Source: Chryseobacterium aurantiacum | GTDB lineage: Bacteria; Bacteroidota; Bacteroidia; Flavobacteriales; Weeksellaceae | DNA: 64,000 bases | Reading direction: 5' to 3' | Assembly (NCBI RefSeq): GCF_003020585.1 | Contig: NZ_PXUE01000002.1 | Coordinates: 620,001 to 684,000, forward strand | Shown: piece by piece, positions 1-9,200 of the stretch | How positions within the stretch are numbered: position 1 is the stretch's first letter | Layout: each line of letters begins with the position of its first letter | Program-made: the position numbers and the translations under genes | The notes under the pieces: model-generated | What the model saw: only the letters and a program-made list of their open reading frames with translations | Database searches by the model: none | What the model was told of the DNA's origin: nothing

Positions 1-591
1 TCTGTAATTACTCATCACAAGACTCAGGAATACAAGTCCCGGCAAATAAGAAAAGATAGCCGTTTTATAGACAATATTAAAATTATAAGAGTCTATAAGA
101 TCTGCTGTAATTAAATTATTAAAAGGCAATGCACAGATCAGAATTCCAAAGAATACCGAAAAGCTGATCTCCCGTCCTCTTTCACTGTTCAGCCGTGTAA
201 AGATTAGGGTAAGTGAAAGGTTAACATTCCCTGCAAACAACATCCCCTGAATAAAACGTGTGGGAAATAAAATATAAACTTCACGAGTGAAATAACAGAC
301 CAGACAGGCTACGATCTGCAAAGTTGTAAATAAAAGAAAATACTCTTTGGCGGCCAGAAAGCTGAAAAATCTTCTTTCCAAACTGTAAAACCCCACATAT
401 CCGGCATAAAACAATGCCACTGAAAACTGAATATCTGCAGGCTCACAGCCATAATATCCCGCTGCAGCATTAACGTTTGCTAAGGGCAGAAAGAATATAA
501 TAATCCCCGGCAGGGTCATGGAGAAAAGGATGATCTTAACCAGCCATTCCGGAGCCCATCTTTTAAAAAAGGGCATTTGTCTTTTAGCCAT
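1..591 (-). CDS. MFS transporter, DHA2/EmrB-like (3' end outside window)
   Basis: N-terminal 197 codons of a multi-pass membrane protein; the gene runs off the left edge. It begins MAKRQMPFFKRWAPEWLVK and then alternates hydrophobic helices with short charged loops, including an RLNSERGREIS loop like the cytoplasmic loops of major facilitator transporters. It is last in an operon after the TolC-like and HlyD-like genes. Its ATG lies inside the end of the HlyD gene (ATGGCTAA, 8-base overlap), which points to translational coupling. Family knowledge: EmrB-type proteins are inner-membrane drug/proton antiporters that pair with an EmrA adaptor and a TolC channel. The substrate cannot be read from the sequence, and the MFS call rests on topology plus context. 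Confidence 0.8.
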   Translation of the reverse strand, partial: MAKRQMPFFKRWAPEWLVKIILFSMTLPGIIIFFLPLANVNAAAGYYGCEPADIQFSVALFYAGYVGFYSLERRFFSFLAAKEYFLLFTTLQIVACLVCYFTREVYILFPTRFIQGMLFAGNVNLSLTLIFTRLNSERGREISFSVFFGILICALPFNNLITADLIDSYNFNIVYKTAIFSYLPGLVFLSLVMSNYR

Positions 592-1648
592 TGGAATGCT
601 TTTTATTGGCATATACATTCACATTCATTCCCAATTTCAGAACGTCTATATCTTTTCTTTTCCCATCAACCTTGATTCTTACGGGAATACGCTGTACAAT
701 TTTCACATAGTTTCCGGTAGAATTATCAGGAGGTAAAAGTGAAAAGCTGGACCCTGTTGCCGGCGACAAAGAAATAATGGTCCCCTGAAATTCTCTGTCA
801 GGATAAGAATCTGCCACAATTTTCACATGATCTCCAATATGCATATCCTTAATCTGTGTTTCCTTGTAATTGGCAACTACCCATTTATCGGTTTCATTAT
901 TCACGATAAAGGCAAGGGTTTCTCCGGCATCAATCATTTGCCCTATCTCAACGGTTCTACGCCCCATTCTTCCATCATATGCTGCGGTAACCGCGGTATA
1001 GGTTACGTCCAGTTTATGGCGGTCCAACAATGCTTCCAGTCTGGCAATTTCTGCCTGTACAACGGCTTTTTCAGTTTGTATATCATTAATTTTAGACATG
1101 GATGCAGCATAGTTATCCTGAGAAGATTTATATTCGCTTTCGTTGACATCCAGAATGGCTTTTACGTCTTCTAACCGCTGTTTTGTAGCGGACTCTTCAT
1201 CATAAAGCTTTTTGTATCTGTTATAATCAAGTTGCTGCTTCCATACCTTTGCTTTATTGGCATCCACCTGTGCCTGTGCTGAGGCTGCTTCTTTTTCCGT
1301 GGTTCCGGTATTACTTTCCAGCACTCTTAGCTCTGCACGGGCTTTCTGAAGGGCTGCCTGGGTTTGTTTCTGCTGAAGCACATATTCACGATTGTCAATC
1401 AGTAAAAGAGTGTCTCCTTTCTTCACTTCCTGATTTTCTTCAAATTTCACAGCTACAATAAATCCACCTGCTCTCGAAATAACAGGGTTTACATATTCCT
1501 GAATCTGGGCATCATTGGTCTGCTCATATTTATAGTAATTTTTAAGGGTAAAACCGCCCCAAACTGCAAGGGCTGCAACGATAAAAACGGAAATCCATCC
1601 TGTAACTTTTGTGATGACTCTATCGGTGGGAGTATATTTTTTTTTCAT
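584..1648 (-). CDS. HlyD/EmrA-family membrane fusion protein
   Basis: A 354-residue periplasmic adaptor of a tripartite efflux pump. It has a short cytoplasmic N-terminus, one membrane helix (about residues 17-37), then a barrel-sandwich half (GGFIVAVKFEENQEVKKGD). A long coiled-coil hairpin rich in K, E, Q and A follows (about 85-205). The second lipoyl half and beta-barrel contain TAAYDGRMGRRTVEIGQMI and NYKETQIKDMHIGDHVKI, typical of EmrA-type adaptors. It sits 4 bases after the TolC gene stop and overlaps the MFS gene by 8 bases. Family role: it bridges the MFS pump to the outer-membrane channel. Confidence 0.93.
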   Translation of the reverse strand: MKKKYTPTDRVITKVTGWISVFIVAALAVWGGFTLKNYYKYEQTNDAQIQEYVNPVISRAGGFIVAVKFEENQEVKKGDTLLLIDNREYVLQQKQTQAALQKARAELRVLESNTGTTEKEAASAQAQVDANKAKVWKQQLDYNRYKKLYDEESATKQRLEDVKAILDVNESEYKSSQDNYAASMSKINDIQTEKAVVQAEIARLEALLDRHKLDVTYTAVTAAYDGRMGRRTVEIGQMIDAGETLAFIVNNETDKWVVANYKETQIKDMHIGDHVKIVADSYPDREFQGTIISLSPATGSSFSLLPPDNSTGNYVKIVQRIPVRIKVDGKRKDIDVLKLGMNVNVYANKKHSNG

Positions 1649-1652
1649 TGTA

Positions 1653-2975
1653 TTATAAAACGCCTGTAATATTTTGTAGTAAATAATAATTGTTCTGTGC
1701 CATAATCTTTGCAGCCTCTAATTCAAATTTTGTCTGAAGAACCTGTATATCGGCATCCAGAAGTTCTGTTATCAGAGAGGTTTGGTTGAAGTAGGTATTT
1801 TTGATGATTCTTGCATTTTCTTTAGCCTGAACCACATTGGTTTCAGCCACTTTTATCTGCTCAAGGGCTTCCTGATATCTTAAATAGGCCTCTTTTACCT
1901 GTTGTCTTACTTTGTCCTCCGTGTCTTTGTGTACTTCCTCTTCTTTTTCAAATTCCAACGCCGCCGCCTTTACTTTCTGGGTATTATGATAAAGAGACGA
2001 AATGGAAAAGGAAGCCTTAAGTCCTACAATGCCCAGTGAGTACCAATAAGGATTATAAGGGTAAAGAAAAATCTGCGGATTAGCATAATAAAACTCTCCA
2101 TACATTCCAATCTTGGGGCTTACATTAGCTTTTACCTGCTTCAGTTTAATCTTACTCAGCTCAGTCTGCTGCTCTGAAACATGATAATCAAAAGAATGAT
2201 CCAAGGCCAGTTTCAGATAATCCGAATAGCTTGTATTTTCATTCCATTGACTGAACGGAGCCTCAGGAATGACAACCTGATCATCTGGAATGCCTAAAAT
2301 AATATTCAGCTTTTGCATGGCAATAAGAATATCATTTTCAATGGTCACCAAGGTCATTTTTCTCTTGGAAAGTTCCAGTTCTATTCTTAAAACATCACTT
2401 TTTAGAACGACTCCATTTTTATATAGAGCCTGTATTTCCTTAAGCTGGACTTTTTGATCTGCAATATCCTGCTGAATAAGGTCCCTGAAGATGAAAGTCT
2501 TCTGTAATTCAAGATAAAGGCTTGCCGTTTTGTAATGAATCTCAGAAATGGCCTGCTCTTTTTGAATTTCCCTTACTTTCTGAAGTGTTTTATTTTCCTT
2601 AATCTTAAGGTTCAGTTTATTTCCGTTATAAATATTCAGGTAAAAATCTGCTCCGGCTCTGTAAAGCGTATGAATCACTTCATGTTGGGTGGGTTTTGAA
2701 AAAATACCATTTTCATAAATTGGAATATTGGATGCTTTTTCTGCGGATCCTTTAACTTCTATTTCCGGAAGTCTTTCTCTTTTGGCGTCTTTTACTTCGG
2801 CTTCGGCAATGTCTACATTGATGGTATTAATTTTAATGTGACGGCTGTTTTCTTCAGCTTTTTGCCATGCATCTTTTAGAGAGAGACGGATGGTATCATT
2901 TCGTGGACTGCCTGTATGGGCTGATATAGTGTAGGATGTCCCCAGCATCAGCAATCCGGTAAGATAAATTTTCAT
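1653..2975 (-). CDS. TolC-family outer-membrane efflux protein
   Basis: A 440-residue protein with a signal peptide (MKIYLTGLLMLGTSYTISA) and the two long amphipathic alpha-helical repeats of outer-membrane efflux proteins. The repeats carry motifs such as LKDAWQKAEENSRHIKINT near the N-terminus and ITELLDADIQVLQTKFELEAAK near the C-terminus. It is first in the efflux operon (channel, adaptor, pump). The likely role is the outer-membrane duct for the EmrAB-like pump downstream. A TAnnTTTG box 26 bases upstream and a divergent AraC gene suggest substrate-responsive control. Confidence 0.93.
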   Translation of the reverse strand: MKIYLTGLLMLGTSYTISAHTGSPRNDTIRLSLKDAWQKAEENSRHIKINTINVDIAEAEVKDAKRERLPEIEVKGSAEKASNIPIYENGIFSKPTQHEVIHTLYRAGADFYLNIYNGNKLNLKIKENKTLQKVREIQKEQAISEIHYKTASLYLELQKTFIFRDLIQQDIADQKVQLKEIQALYKNGVVLKSDVLRIELELSKRKMTLVTIENDILIAMQKLNIILGIPDDQVVIPEAPFSQWNENTSYSDYLKLALDHSFDYHVSEQQTELSKIKLKQVKANVSPKIGMYGEFYYANPQIFLYPYNPYWYSLGIVGLKASFSISSLYHNTQKVKAAALEFEKEEEVHKDTEDKVRQQVKEAYLRYQEALEQIKVAETNVVQAKENARIIKNTYFNQTSLITELLDADIQVLQTKFELEAAKIMAQNNYYLLQNITGVL

Positions 2976-3000
2976 CGGGATTTTTCGAATTATTGCACTG

Positions 3001-3008
3001 CAAAGTTA
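3001..3008 (-). promoter_or_regulatory. Flavobacterial -7 box for the efflux operon
   Basis: On the minus strand the sequence reads TAACTTTG, matching the Bacteroidota TAnnTTTG element, 26 bases before the TolC gene start. I see no convincing TTG -33 box at the right distance. Confidence 0.5.
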
Positions 3009-3073
3009 CTCTCCAATTCAGACATCTCTTTTATCTAAAATAGTCAAGTTTTACATGATTCCGGCCAAATGCG

Positions 3074-3081
3074 TATATTTG
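3074..3081 (+). promoter_or_regulatory. -7 box for the AraC-family gene
   Basis: TATATTTG matches TAnnTTTG and lies 28 bases before the AraC gene ATG. It is divergent from the efflux promoter about 70 bases away. The -33 region (TTTTAC) is not canonical. Confidence 0.5.
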
Positions 3082-3108
3082 TATTTTCTTTAGTATTTTC
3101 ATTTTTTT

Positions 3109-3906
3109 ATGGGATTAATTGCAGCACTTCCGGATATAGATAAACATGATAAAAGTGTATTTGTAATGCACGAAAAATCAGAAAAACTCATTCCTTTTCA
3201 TAAACATACAAAAGGACAATTAAGCTATGTAGAGGGCGGTATAGCCTATATTACAATAGACAATCGAACATATGTGGTGCCTGCCAGACACTTCTTTTGG
3301 ATCCCTCAAGGAATGGAACATATTTTAGAGATCGGACATACGGCTACTGTCCTTCGTTCACTTTACTTTTATGCTCATGATGATGGCTCTGATCCTTTCT
3401 ATGGCAGGCTGGGGATATATCCGGCATCCGAGCTTTTGATCCAAATGATTAAATATTCTGAGATATGGGACGAAAAACATGTCACTGACAAGGATGAAAA
3501 TTTTGAGTTTTTAGTGGCTTTAAAAAAAATCCTCCCAAAAACTCATAATCAGCCCTTACCCATCATTCTTCCTGCTACCCACAACAAACAAATGATGAGA
3601 ATAGTTTCTTATCTTGAATGGAATATCGGAGAAAAACTTACACTAGGGAATGTTAGTGCTCGATTTGGATTGAGCGAACGATCGATGTCCCGTTTGTTTA
3701 AGGCTGACATGGATATTTCTTTTCTTCAATACCTGAAAACATTAAGAATCATCAAGGCTATTGAATTGCTTTTAAATACGGATAAACCTATTAACGAGAT
3801 TGCAGATGATGTGGGCTATAGCTCCATCAGTGCATTCAGTGATACTTTTCATGAATTTACCCAATCCAGACCATCGGATCTTAGGAAAAGCAGTAAGGCT
3901 TTTTAA
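3109..3906 (+). CDS. AraC-family regulator with N-terminal cupin
   Basis: A 265-residue regulator. The N-terminal half is a cupin-like sensor (PFHKHTKGQLSYVEGGIAYI, then FFWIPQGMEHILEI). The C-terminal ~100 residues are a double helix-turn-helix AraC domain, with LTLGNVSARFGLSERSMSRLF as the first HTH and INEIADDVGYSSISAFSDTF as the second. It is transcribed divergently from the TolC-HlyD-MFS operon, so it probably controls that pump. The ligand is unknown. Members of this cupin-AraC subgroup often sit beside EmrAB-type efflux genes and can act as repressor or activator. Confidence 0.92.
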   Translation: MGLIAALPDIDKHDKSVFVMHEKSEKLIPFHKHTKGQLSYVEGGIAYITIDNRTYVVPARHFFWIPQGMEHILEIGHTATVLRSLYFYAHDDGSDPFYGRLGIYPASELLIQMIKYSEIWDEKHVTDKDENFEFLVALKKILPKTHNQPLPIILPATHNKQMMRIVSYLEWNIGEKLTLGNVSARFGLSERSMSRLFKADMDISFLQYLKTLRIIKAIELLLNTDKPINEIADDVGYSSISAFSDTFHEFTQSRPSDLRKSSKAF

Positions 3907-4026
3907 ATATTTTGCATGAAGTCTTTAAAAGCTTCTGACACTTTTGTGGTTAAGACTGGATGGTATCTAGGGACCAACCTATCATTTCATGATCTTTATC
4001 AAGCTTCATTAAAATAAAAGAGTTTT

Positions 4027-4059
4027 TTGTCTTTTATTGAAGATAAGTTTATACCTTTG
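4027..4059 (+). promoter_or_regulatory. Promoter of the Rrf2/RIC cluster
   Basis: A TTG at 4027-4029 within a T-run and TACCTTTG at 4052-4059 are separated by 22 bases, within the range for flavobacterial -33/-7 elements. The Rrf2 start codon lies 20 bases downstream, so the leader is short. Confidence 0.6.
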
Positions 4060-4079
4060 TCATATAAAATTCATATAAA

Positions 4080-4511
4080 ATGTTTTCCAAAACCTGCGAA
4101 TATGCTTTAAGAGCTTTAATTTATATTGCCCAGCAGTCTAAAAATGACAGCAGAGTAGGAATTAAAGACATCTCAAAAAGCATTCATTCTCCTGAACATT
4201 TCATAGCAAAGATTCTTCAGGACCTGAGCAGAAAAGGATTTGTGCAATCTGCCAAAGGACCTAACGGAGGGTTTTATATGGATCTGTCAAACCTGAATAC
4301 AAGCATTGCAGATATTGTAAGGGAAATTGACGGAGATAAGTTGTTTTCTGGTTGTGGTCTTGGGCTTGATCAATGTTCTGAAATTCATCCCTGCCCGCTT
4401 CATGAGCAGTTTAAAAGTATAAGGCATGAACTTCGCATCATGCTTGAAACTTCTAAAATACAAATGTTTGTTGATAATTTAGATTTAAAATTAACCCATC
4501 TTAAAGTATAA
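4080..4511 (+). CDS. Rrf2-family [Fe-S] regulator (NsrR/IscR-like)
   Basis: A 143-residue Rrf2 winged-helix protein (MFSKTCEYALRALIYIAQQ, then FVQSAKGPNGGFYM in the wing). It carries three cysteines, C92, C99 and C105, with H108 close by. Their placement closely matches the [2Fe-2S] ligand set of IscR (C92, C98, C104, H107), so an Fe-S cofactor is likely. It is first in a cluster with a membrane protein, a cytochrome c and a RIC protein. This context suggests a nitric-oxide or redox sensor that controls the genes downstream and itself. Whether NO or cluster status is sensed cannot be decided from sequence. Confidence 0.9.
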   Translation: MFSKTCEYALRALIYIAQQSKNDSRVGIKDISKSIHSPEHFIAKILQDLSRKGFVQSAKGPNGGFYMDLSNLNTSIADIVREIDGDKLFSGCGLGLDQCSEIHPCPLHEQFKSIRHELRIMLETSKIQMFVDNLDLKLTHLKV

Positions 4512-4565
4512 AAAAATTTAATCAAATAAAAGATAAAAAGGTCTTAATCTATTAAATAGTTCAAT

Positions 4566-5015
4566 ATGAAGTTCTCCGTTAAAAATCCTTTTGTATTAGT
4601 GCTATTCTGTCTTATGACAGGAGTCTTTATTACTGTAAGTTTTTTGGAAACACCTTTAAAATTTCAGGTGCCTGGGATGAATCTTCCGATTGCTCTGGAG
4701 CTGGGAAAAATAATGTTTGGAATATCAACAGTAATACAGGGGATATCTTTGATTTTGATTCTGATATTAATGTTTATAAGTCATAGAAATTATACAAAAC
4801 TTGATTTTATCATTCTTATGGCTTTATTATTTATCGTTTCCTTACAGCAATTCTGGATGCTTCCGGTATTGGATTCGCGGATAGCATTACTTTCGTCAGG
4901 AAAGCCCCTGCAGCCTACTCCTCTTCATGATTATTTTATCTATGCTGAGACCGCCAAGGCATTAATCATAGCCATTGCCATTATTTTACAGTTTAAAAAA
5001 ATAAAAATTAAATAG
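4566..5015 (+). CDS. Small integral membrane protein, unknown function
   Basis: A 149-residue protein with four predicted membrane helices (about residues 8-28, 48-72, 82-102 and 126-145) and no soluble domain. I do not recognise the family. It lies 54 bases after the Rrf2 gene and 7 bases before a cytochrome c gene, so it is probably co-transcribed. Four-helix proteins beside c-type cytochromes in such clusters may serve electron transfer or NO handling, but no haem-ligand motif is clear here and no function is assigned. Confidence 0.8.
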   Translation: MKFSVKNPFVLVLFCLMTGVFITVSFLETPLKFQVPGMNLPIALELGKIMFGISTVIQGISLILILILMFISHRNYTKLDFIILMALLFIVSLQQFWMLPVLDSRIALLSSGKPLQPTPLHDYFIYAETAKALIIAIAIILQFKKIKIK

Positions 5016-5022
5016 ATTCATT

Positions 5023-5445
5023 ATGAAAGCAAGATTCTTAAATACGGCCATTATTCTGTCCTTATCCATCCTATTATTTTCCTGCTCAAAGACTGAAACA
5101 ACACCTATTCCGGTACCTGACCCCTACTCTGCCCAGCAAACAGCTCCACCGGTAGAACCAGCTCCGGCACCCCCTGCCACAGCAAATACTTCAGAAGATG
5201 AGGGCCTACAATTAATCCAAGGAACAGATTGTCTTACCTGCCACAAAACAGATTCAAAATTAATAGGGCCTTCTTATCAGGAAGTTGCCGAAAAATATAC
5301 CGATGCTGACCTCGATATGCTTGCCCAGAAAATCATTGAGGGCGGAAAAGGAAATTGGGGAGATATTCCGATGACTGCTCACAATGGTCTCAGTAAAGAC
5401 AATGCAAAACTGATGGTAAAGTACATTTTATCATTAAAAAAATAA
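5023..5445 (+). CDS. Lipoprotein class I cytochrome c
   Basis: A 140-residue lipoprotein. A signal sequence ends in a lipobox with C21 (LLFSC), followed by a Pro/Ala-rich linker (about residues 28-55) and a c-type cytochrome fold. The haem site is CLTCH (C70-C73-H74), and the distal methionine is probably the one in IPMTAHNG near residue 120. The C-terminus has the usual final helix (NAKLMVKYILSLKK). It is likely anchored to a membrane on the periplasmic side as an electron carrier. Its position between a membrane protein and a RIC gene suggests a role in nitrosative or low-oxygen redox stress. Confidence 0.9.
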   Translation: MKARFLNTAIILSLSILLFSCSKTETTPIPVPDPYSAQQTAPPVEPAPAPPATANTSEDEGLQLIQGTDCLTCHKTDSKLIGPSYQEVAEKYTDADLDMLAQKIIEGGKGNWGDIPMTAHNGLSKDNAKLMVKYILSLKK

Positions 5446-5483
5446 AAAATTTAAAATAATAAAAGACAAAAAAGTATTGTATT

Positions 5484-6209
5484 ATGAATGCAAAAACAGA
5501 TTTTATAGGAAATATTGTAGCTGAGGACTTTAGAACAGCAGCTATTTTTAAAAGACATGGAATTGATTTCTGCTGTAAAGGCGGAAGAACCATTGAAGAA
5601 GCATGCAGTAACAAAAAAATGGACCCTGAAAAAATTTATGAAGAACTTGAAACGCTTCCGAAAAATGAAGCAATAACCATAGATTTTAATAGTTGGCCGC
5701 TAGATCTTCTGGCAGATTATATTGAGAAAACCCACCATCGTTACGTGGAAGAAAAAACTCCAATATTACAGGCTTTTCTAGAAAAACTATGCAAGGTTCA
5801 TGGTGAAAGACATCCTGAACTGTTTGAGATCAATGCCCTGTTTAATGAGTCTGCACAAGATCTGGCCGCTCATATGAAAAAAGAGGAACTTATTCTGTTT
5901 CCTTTTGTAAGAAATATGATTAAGACTAAAATATCAGGAGGAAACCTGGTACAACCTGTATTTGGAACAGTGGAAAATCCGGTTAATATGATGCAGCACG
6001 AACATACCGTGGAGGGTGACCGTTTCAGAAAGATTGCGGAGATCACAAACGAATACCAACCGCCTGCAGATGCCTGCAATACTTATAAAGTAGCTTTTGC
6101 CATGCTACAGGATTTTGAAAATGATCTTCATAAACATATTCACCTTGAAAATAATATTCTTTTCCCTAAAGCAATACAACTGGAAAAAGAATTTTCCGTT
6201 GGAGCATAA
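5484..6209 (+). CDS. ric: RIC/ScdA-family di-iron repair protein
   Basis: A 241-residue protein. The N-terminal ScdA_N domain contains the paired cysteines DFCCKGG (near residue 30). The C-terminal hemerythrin-like four-helix domain supplies His/Glu ligands (THHRYVEE, HMKKEELILFPF, MMQHEHTVEGD, HIHLENNILFPK). Family knowledge: RIC (YtfE/ScdA/DnrN) proteins are cytoplasmic di-iron proteins that help restore Fe-S clusters damaged by NO or peroxide. The upstream Rrf2 regulator with a full cysteine set fits this role. A bidirectional terminator follows. The length is normal for the family. Confidence 0.94.
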   Translation: MNAKTDFIGNIVAEDFRTAAIFKRHGIDFCCKGGRTIEEACSNKKMDPEKIYEELETLPKNEAITIDFNSWPLDLLADYIEKTHHRYVEEKTPILQAFLEKLCKVHGERHPELFEINALFNESAQDLAAHMKKEELILFPFVRNMIKTKISGGNLVQPVFGTVENPVNMMQHEHTVEGDRFRKIAEITNEYQPPADACNTYKVAFAMLQDFENDLHKHIHLENNILFPKAIQLEKEFSVGA

Positions 6210-6230
6210 AATGTAATTTCCATTATATAA

Positions 6231-6265
6231 AAAAGCCTTTAAATTCAATATTTAAAGGCTTTTTT
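6231..6265. terminator. Bidirectional rho-independent terminator
   Basis: A 12-bp inverted repeat (AAAGCCTTTAAA, 6232-6243 and 6251-6262) has A/T runs on both sides. It lies between the convergent RIC and DUF2723 genes. Confidence 0.85.
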
Positions 6266-6296
6266 AATTATTAAGCAGGTTGTCTTGTAATTCTTA

Positions 6297-9200
6297 TTAC
6301 TGTGTTGCTCTAATCATAGCTGTGGTAATCTGCTCTTCTTTCTTCTTTGAATAGTTAGAGTCAAAAGGCTTCATAACGTCAAACAAATATTGATAGAAAG
6401 GTGTAATCTGCTGAATATTTTCAGATTCTTTCATGGCTTTTTCTTTACCCATTTGCTGAAGATTTTTTACAAAAACATTAAATTTCTGATCAATTGGCTG
6501 AACAGATTTTAGCAGATAAGCATATGCTTTTTCATTTTGTCCCAATGCTCTGTATCCCTCTGTAACTGCAGAAATGACAAGTGCATATTCCATTGGCTTT
6601 GACCTCATCTGTCTTCGGGAGGCTGCCTGAAATTCGGGAGAAAGTTTTAGATAATAATCATATTCATCAAATATTTCTCTTTTAAGTTTTTCTGCCAGCT
6701 GAATCCCTTTTTGCTCTTCTCCGGCAACAATATAAGCGGTTACAATGGAACTTAATGAACGTGGATCATTATATTTTTCAGCAGGAATTTCCTTTGCTAC
6801 AAGTGCTAATAATTCCTTTGCCTTGGCTTTCTGTCCATTTAAGGCAAGAGCGGAAACGGCTCTGCTTACAGACATTCTATACCCCATAATATTGGAAGTA
6901 GCCGTTTCATCATAATAAATACTGAGGTCTTTAAAATTACCCCATTTAAAGTTTTTCACCCCATTATAAAGAGAATTAGCATCTACTCTGCCCTTATCCC
7001 CATTGGAACTCTGTGGTGTGTGAATAGGAACCAGTCTGTAACTGAATCCATCAAACTGGAGATAATCATCCAGATAAAAGATATTTTCGCTATCGTACAT
7101 TCCACCTGATGAAAAATTGACAGGTCGTTTCCAATCGAAATTAGCCAACATATCCAGCATCATAAGATTGCTTTTGTAAAGAGTATGGGCTTCATAGTTA
7201 ATCATGATATGATCCACCGCATCAGGAAGATCTTTCTGATTAATAATTCCCGACTTCACTGCATTTTCTTTGTTAACAGGAAGTATGAATTTGTTGACCG
7301 GAATAATATTGTATTTTTCATATTCTTTATCTCCGAAATACATTTTCAACAATTCATCTTTCTCTGCCGATTTTAATTTAAGAAACTGCATTGCTTCTTT
7401 GAGTGTCATCGAATCCTGAGTGAGATACTTTTTAAAAGTTTGAAATTCCGTATCAGGAGCACCTTGTTCTTTTAACATGGCAAAAAGTCCCTCCCAATCA
7501 TCTTTTTTCATCAGATAAACCTGATCATTTACACCATCTCTATAGTCTTCATGGGTTAACTCTCCCGGAATTCCCATGGCGTTATAGGTTCTTCTTTTTA
7601 CCTGATCAATACTCCAAGGGGTAGCTAAAAGGGTAAAGTTGACTGTTTTCACATCATCTCTGAATCTTTCTGTTTCCTGAATAGCCCAAGTTGGAAAGGT
7701 GTCATTGTCTCCATAAATAAAGAAAATATCATTTTTAGGTAAAGATTTCAGGAATGAATAAGCCGAATCATATGCTGCACTCTTTTTGCTTCGATCATGG
7801 GAGGTGTAGTTCTGAAAGCCCATCATAAAAGGAACTCCTAATAAAATTGTTCCTAGTACCACATTAGCTCCATTCGATTTGATCCTGGATTGCAGCAACC
7901 ATAAAATGGCTCCTGCTCCTAATCCGATCCAAATAGCAAAAGCATAGAAAGAACCTACCATTGCATAATCTCTCTCTCTTACTTCAAATGGCTTCACTCC
8001 TGTATAAAAAACAATTCCAAAGCTGGTCAGAATAAACAGTGAAAGGATTGCATAGAATCTTCCAAAATCTTTATTTAACTGGAAAAAGAAACCAATTAAT
8101 CCTAAAATAAGGGGTAAAAAGAAGAATTTCACCGTGCTTTCATTCTTAAATTTGGCCGGCATATGATCCTGATCACCCAACAAAGCATTATCTATCAATG
8201 AAAATCCGGAAATCCAGTTTCCGTGGGTGTTTTCCATATGACCTTGAAGATCATTCTGTCTTCCTGCGAAGTTCCACAAGAGGTATCTCACAAAATAATA
8301 TCCATTCTGAAAGGTGATAAAATAGTCCATATTTTGCGCCAATGAGGGCCTTTGTACATTGATAAGATCATAAGGCTTTACTTTTAAATAATCTTCTGCT
8401 GTAATGGTCTTATTTTCATATTTGGTTCTTAGTTCATCAAAAATTTGTTTCGCCTGTGGATTGCCTGCAACTTCTTCATTATCATAGTTGAATGTAAAAT
8501 CCGGAGCTCCGTACATGGCAATATAATTGGCTGTAACTTCTTTATCTTCACTGAACATCCTGGGCAGAAAACTTATATGGGACTTACTGAAAACATAGTT
8601 GAATCGTTCTCCTGTTTTTCTGTAAGTTTTTGTTTTTTCATCCTTTTCATAAATATCACCGGTTATTTTTCTTTTATAGCTTCCGTCTTCATTTTTCTCC
8701 AAGCCCTTCCTGTCAAGAGCTGCAGTATAGTTTTGTCCGTAGATGGTTGGCCAGTCGCCGTATTGTTCCCTGTTGTAATAGTCCTTCATTCCAATTGCTG
8801 TATCAGGATCGTTAAGGTTCATTGGAGGGTTGGCATTGGCCCTGATCGGGATTACCAACCAGCATGAAAAGCCAATAATCATATATACAACTGATAAAAC
8901 AATGGTTTGATAAATATTTTTTTTGGTCTTTCGGGCATATTTAATCAGAAAGAAACTCATTGCAGCCATTATAACAAATGCAGCCACTGTTCCTGAATGA
9001 AAAGGAAGTCCTAATCCGTTGACAAAGAAAATCTCCAACTTCCCGAACATCGTCATAATTAAAGGGAAAATAATCTTAAACACAAAGGCCAATACCCCAA
9101 GGGTTACCAGATTGGCAATTATAAAACTCTTCCAGGTGAATGTATAGTTTCTGGCATAGTAGACCAGGCAAATCGCCGGAATTGCCAGCATGCACATCAT

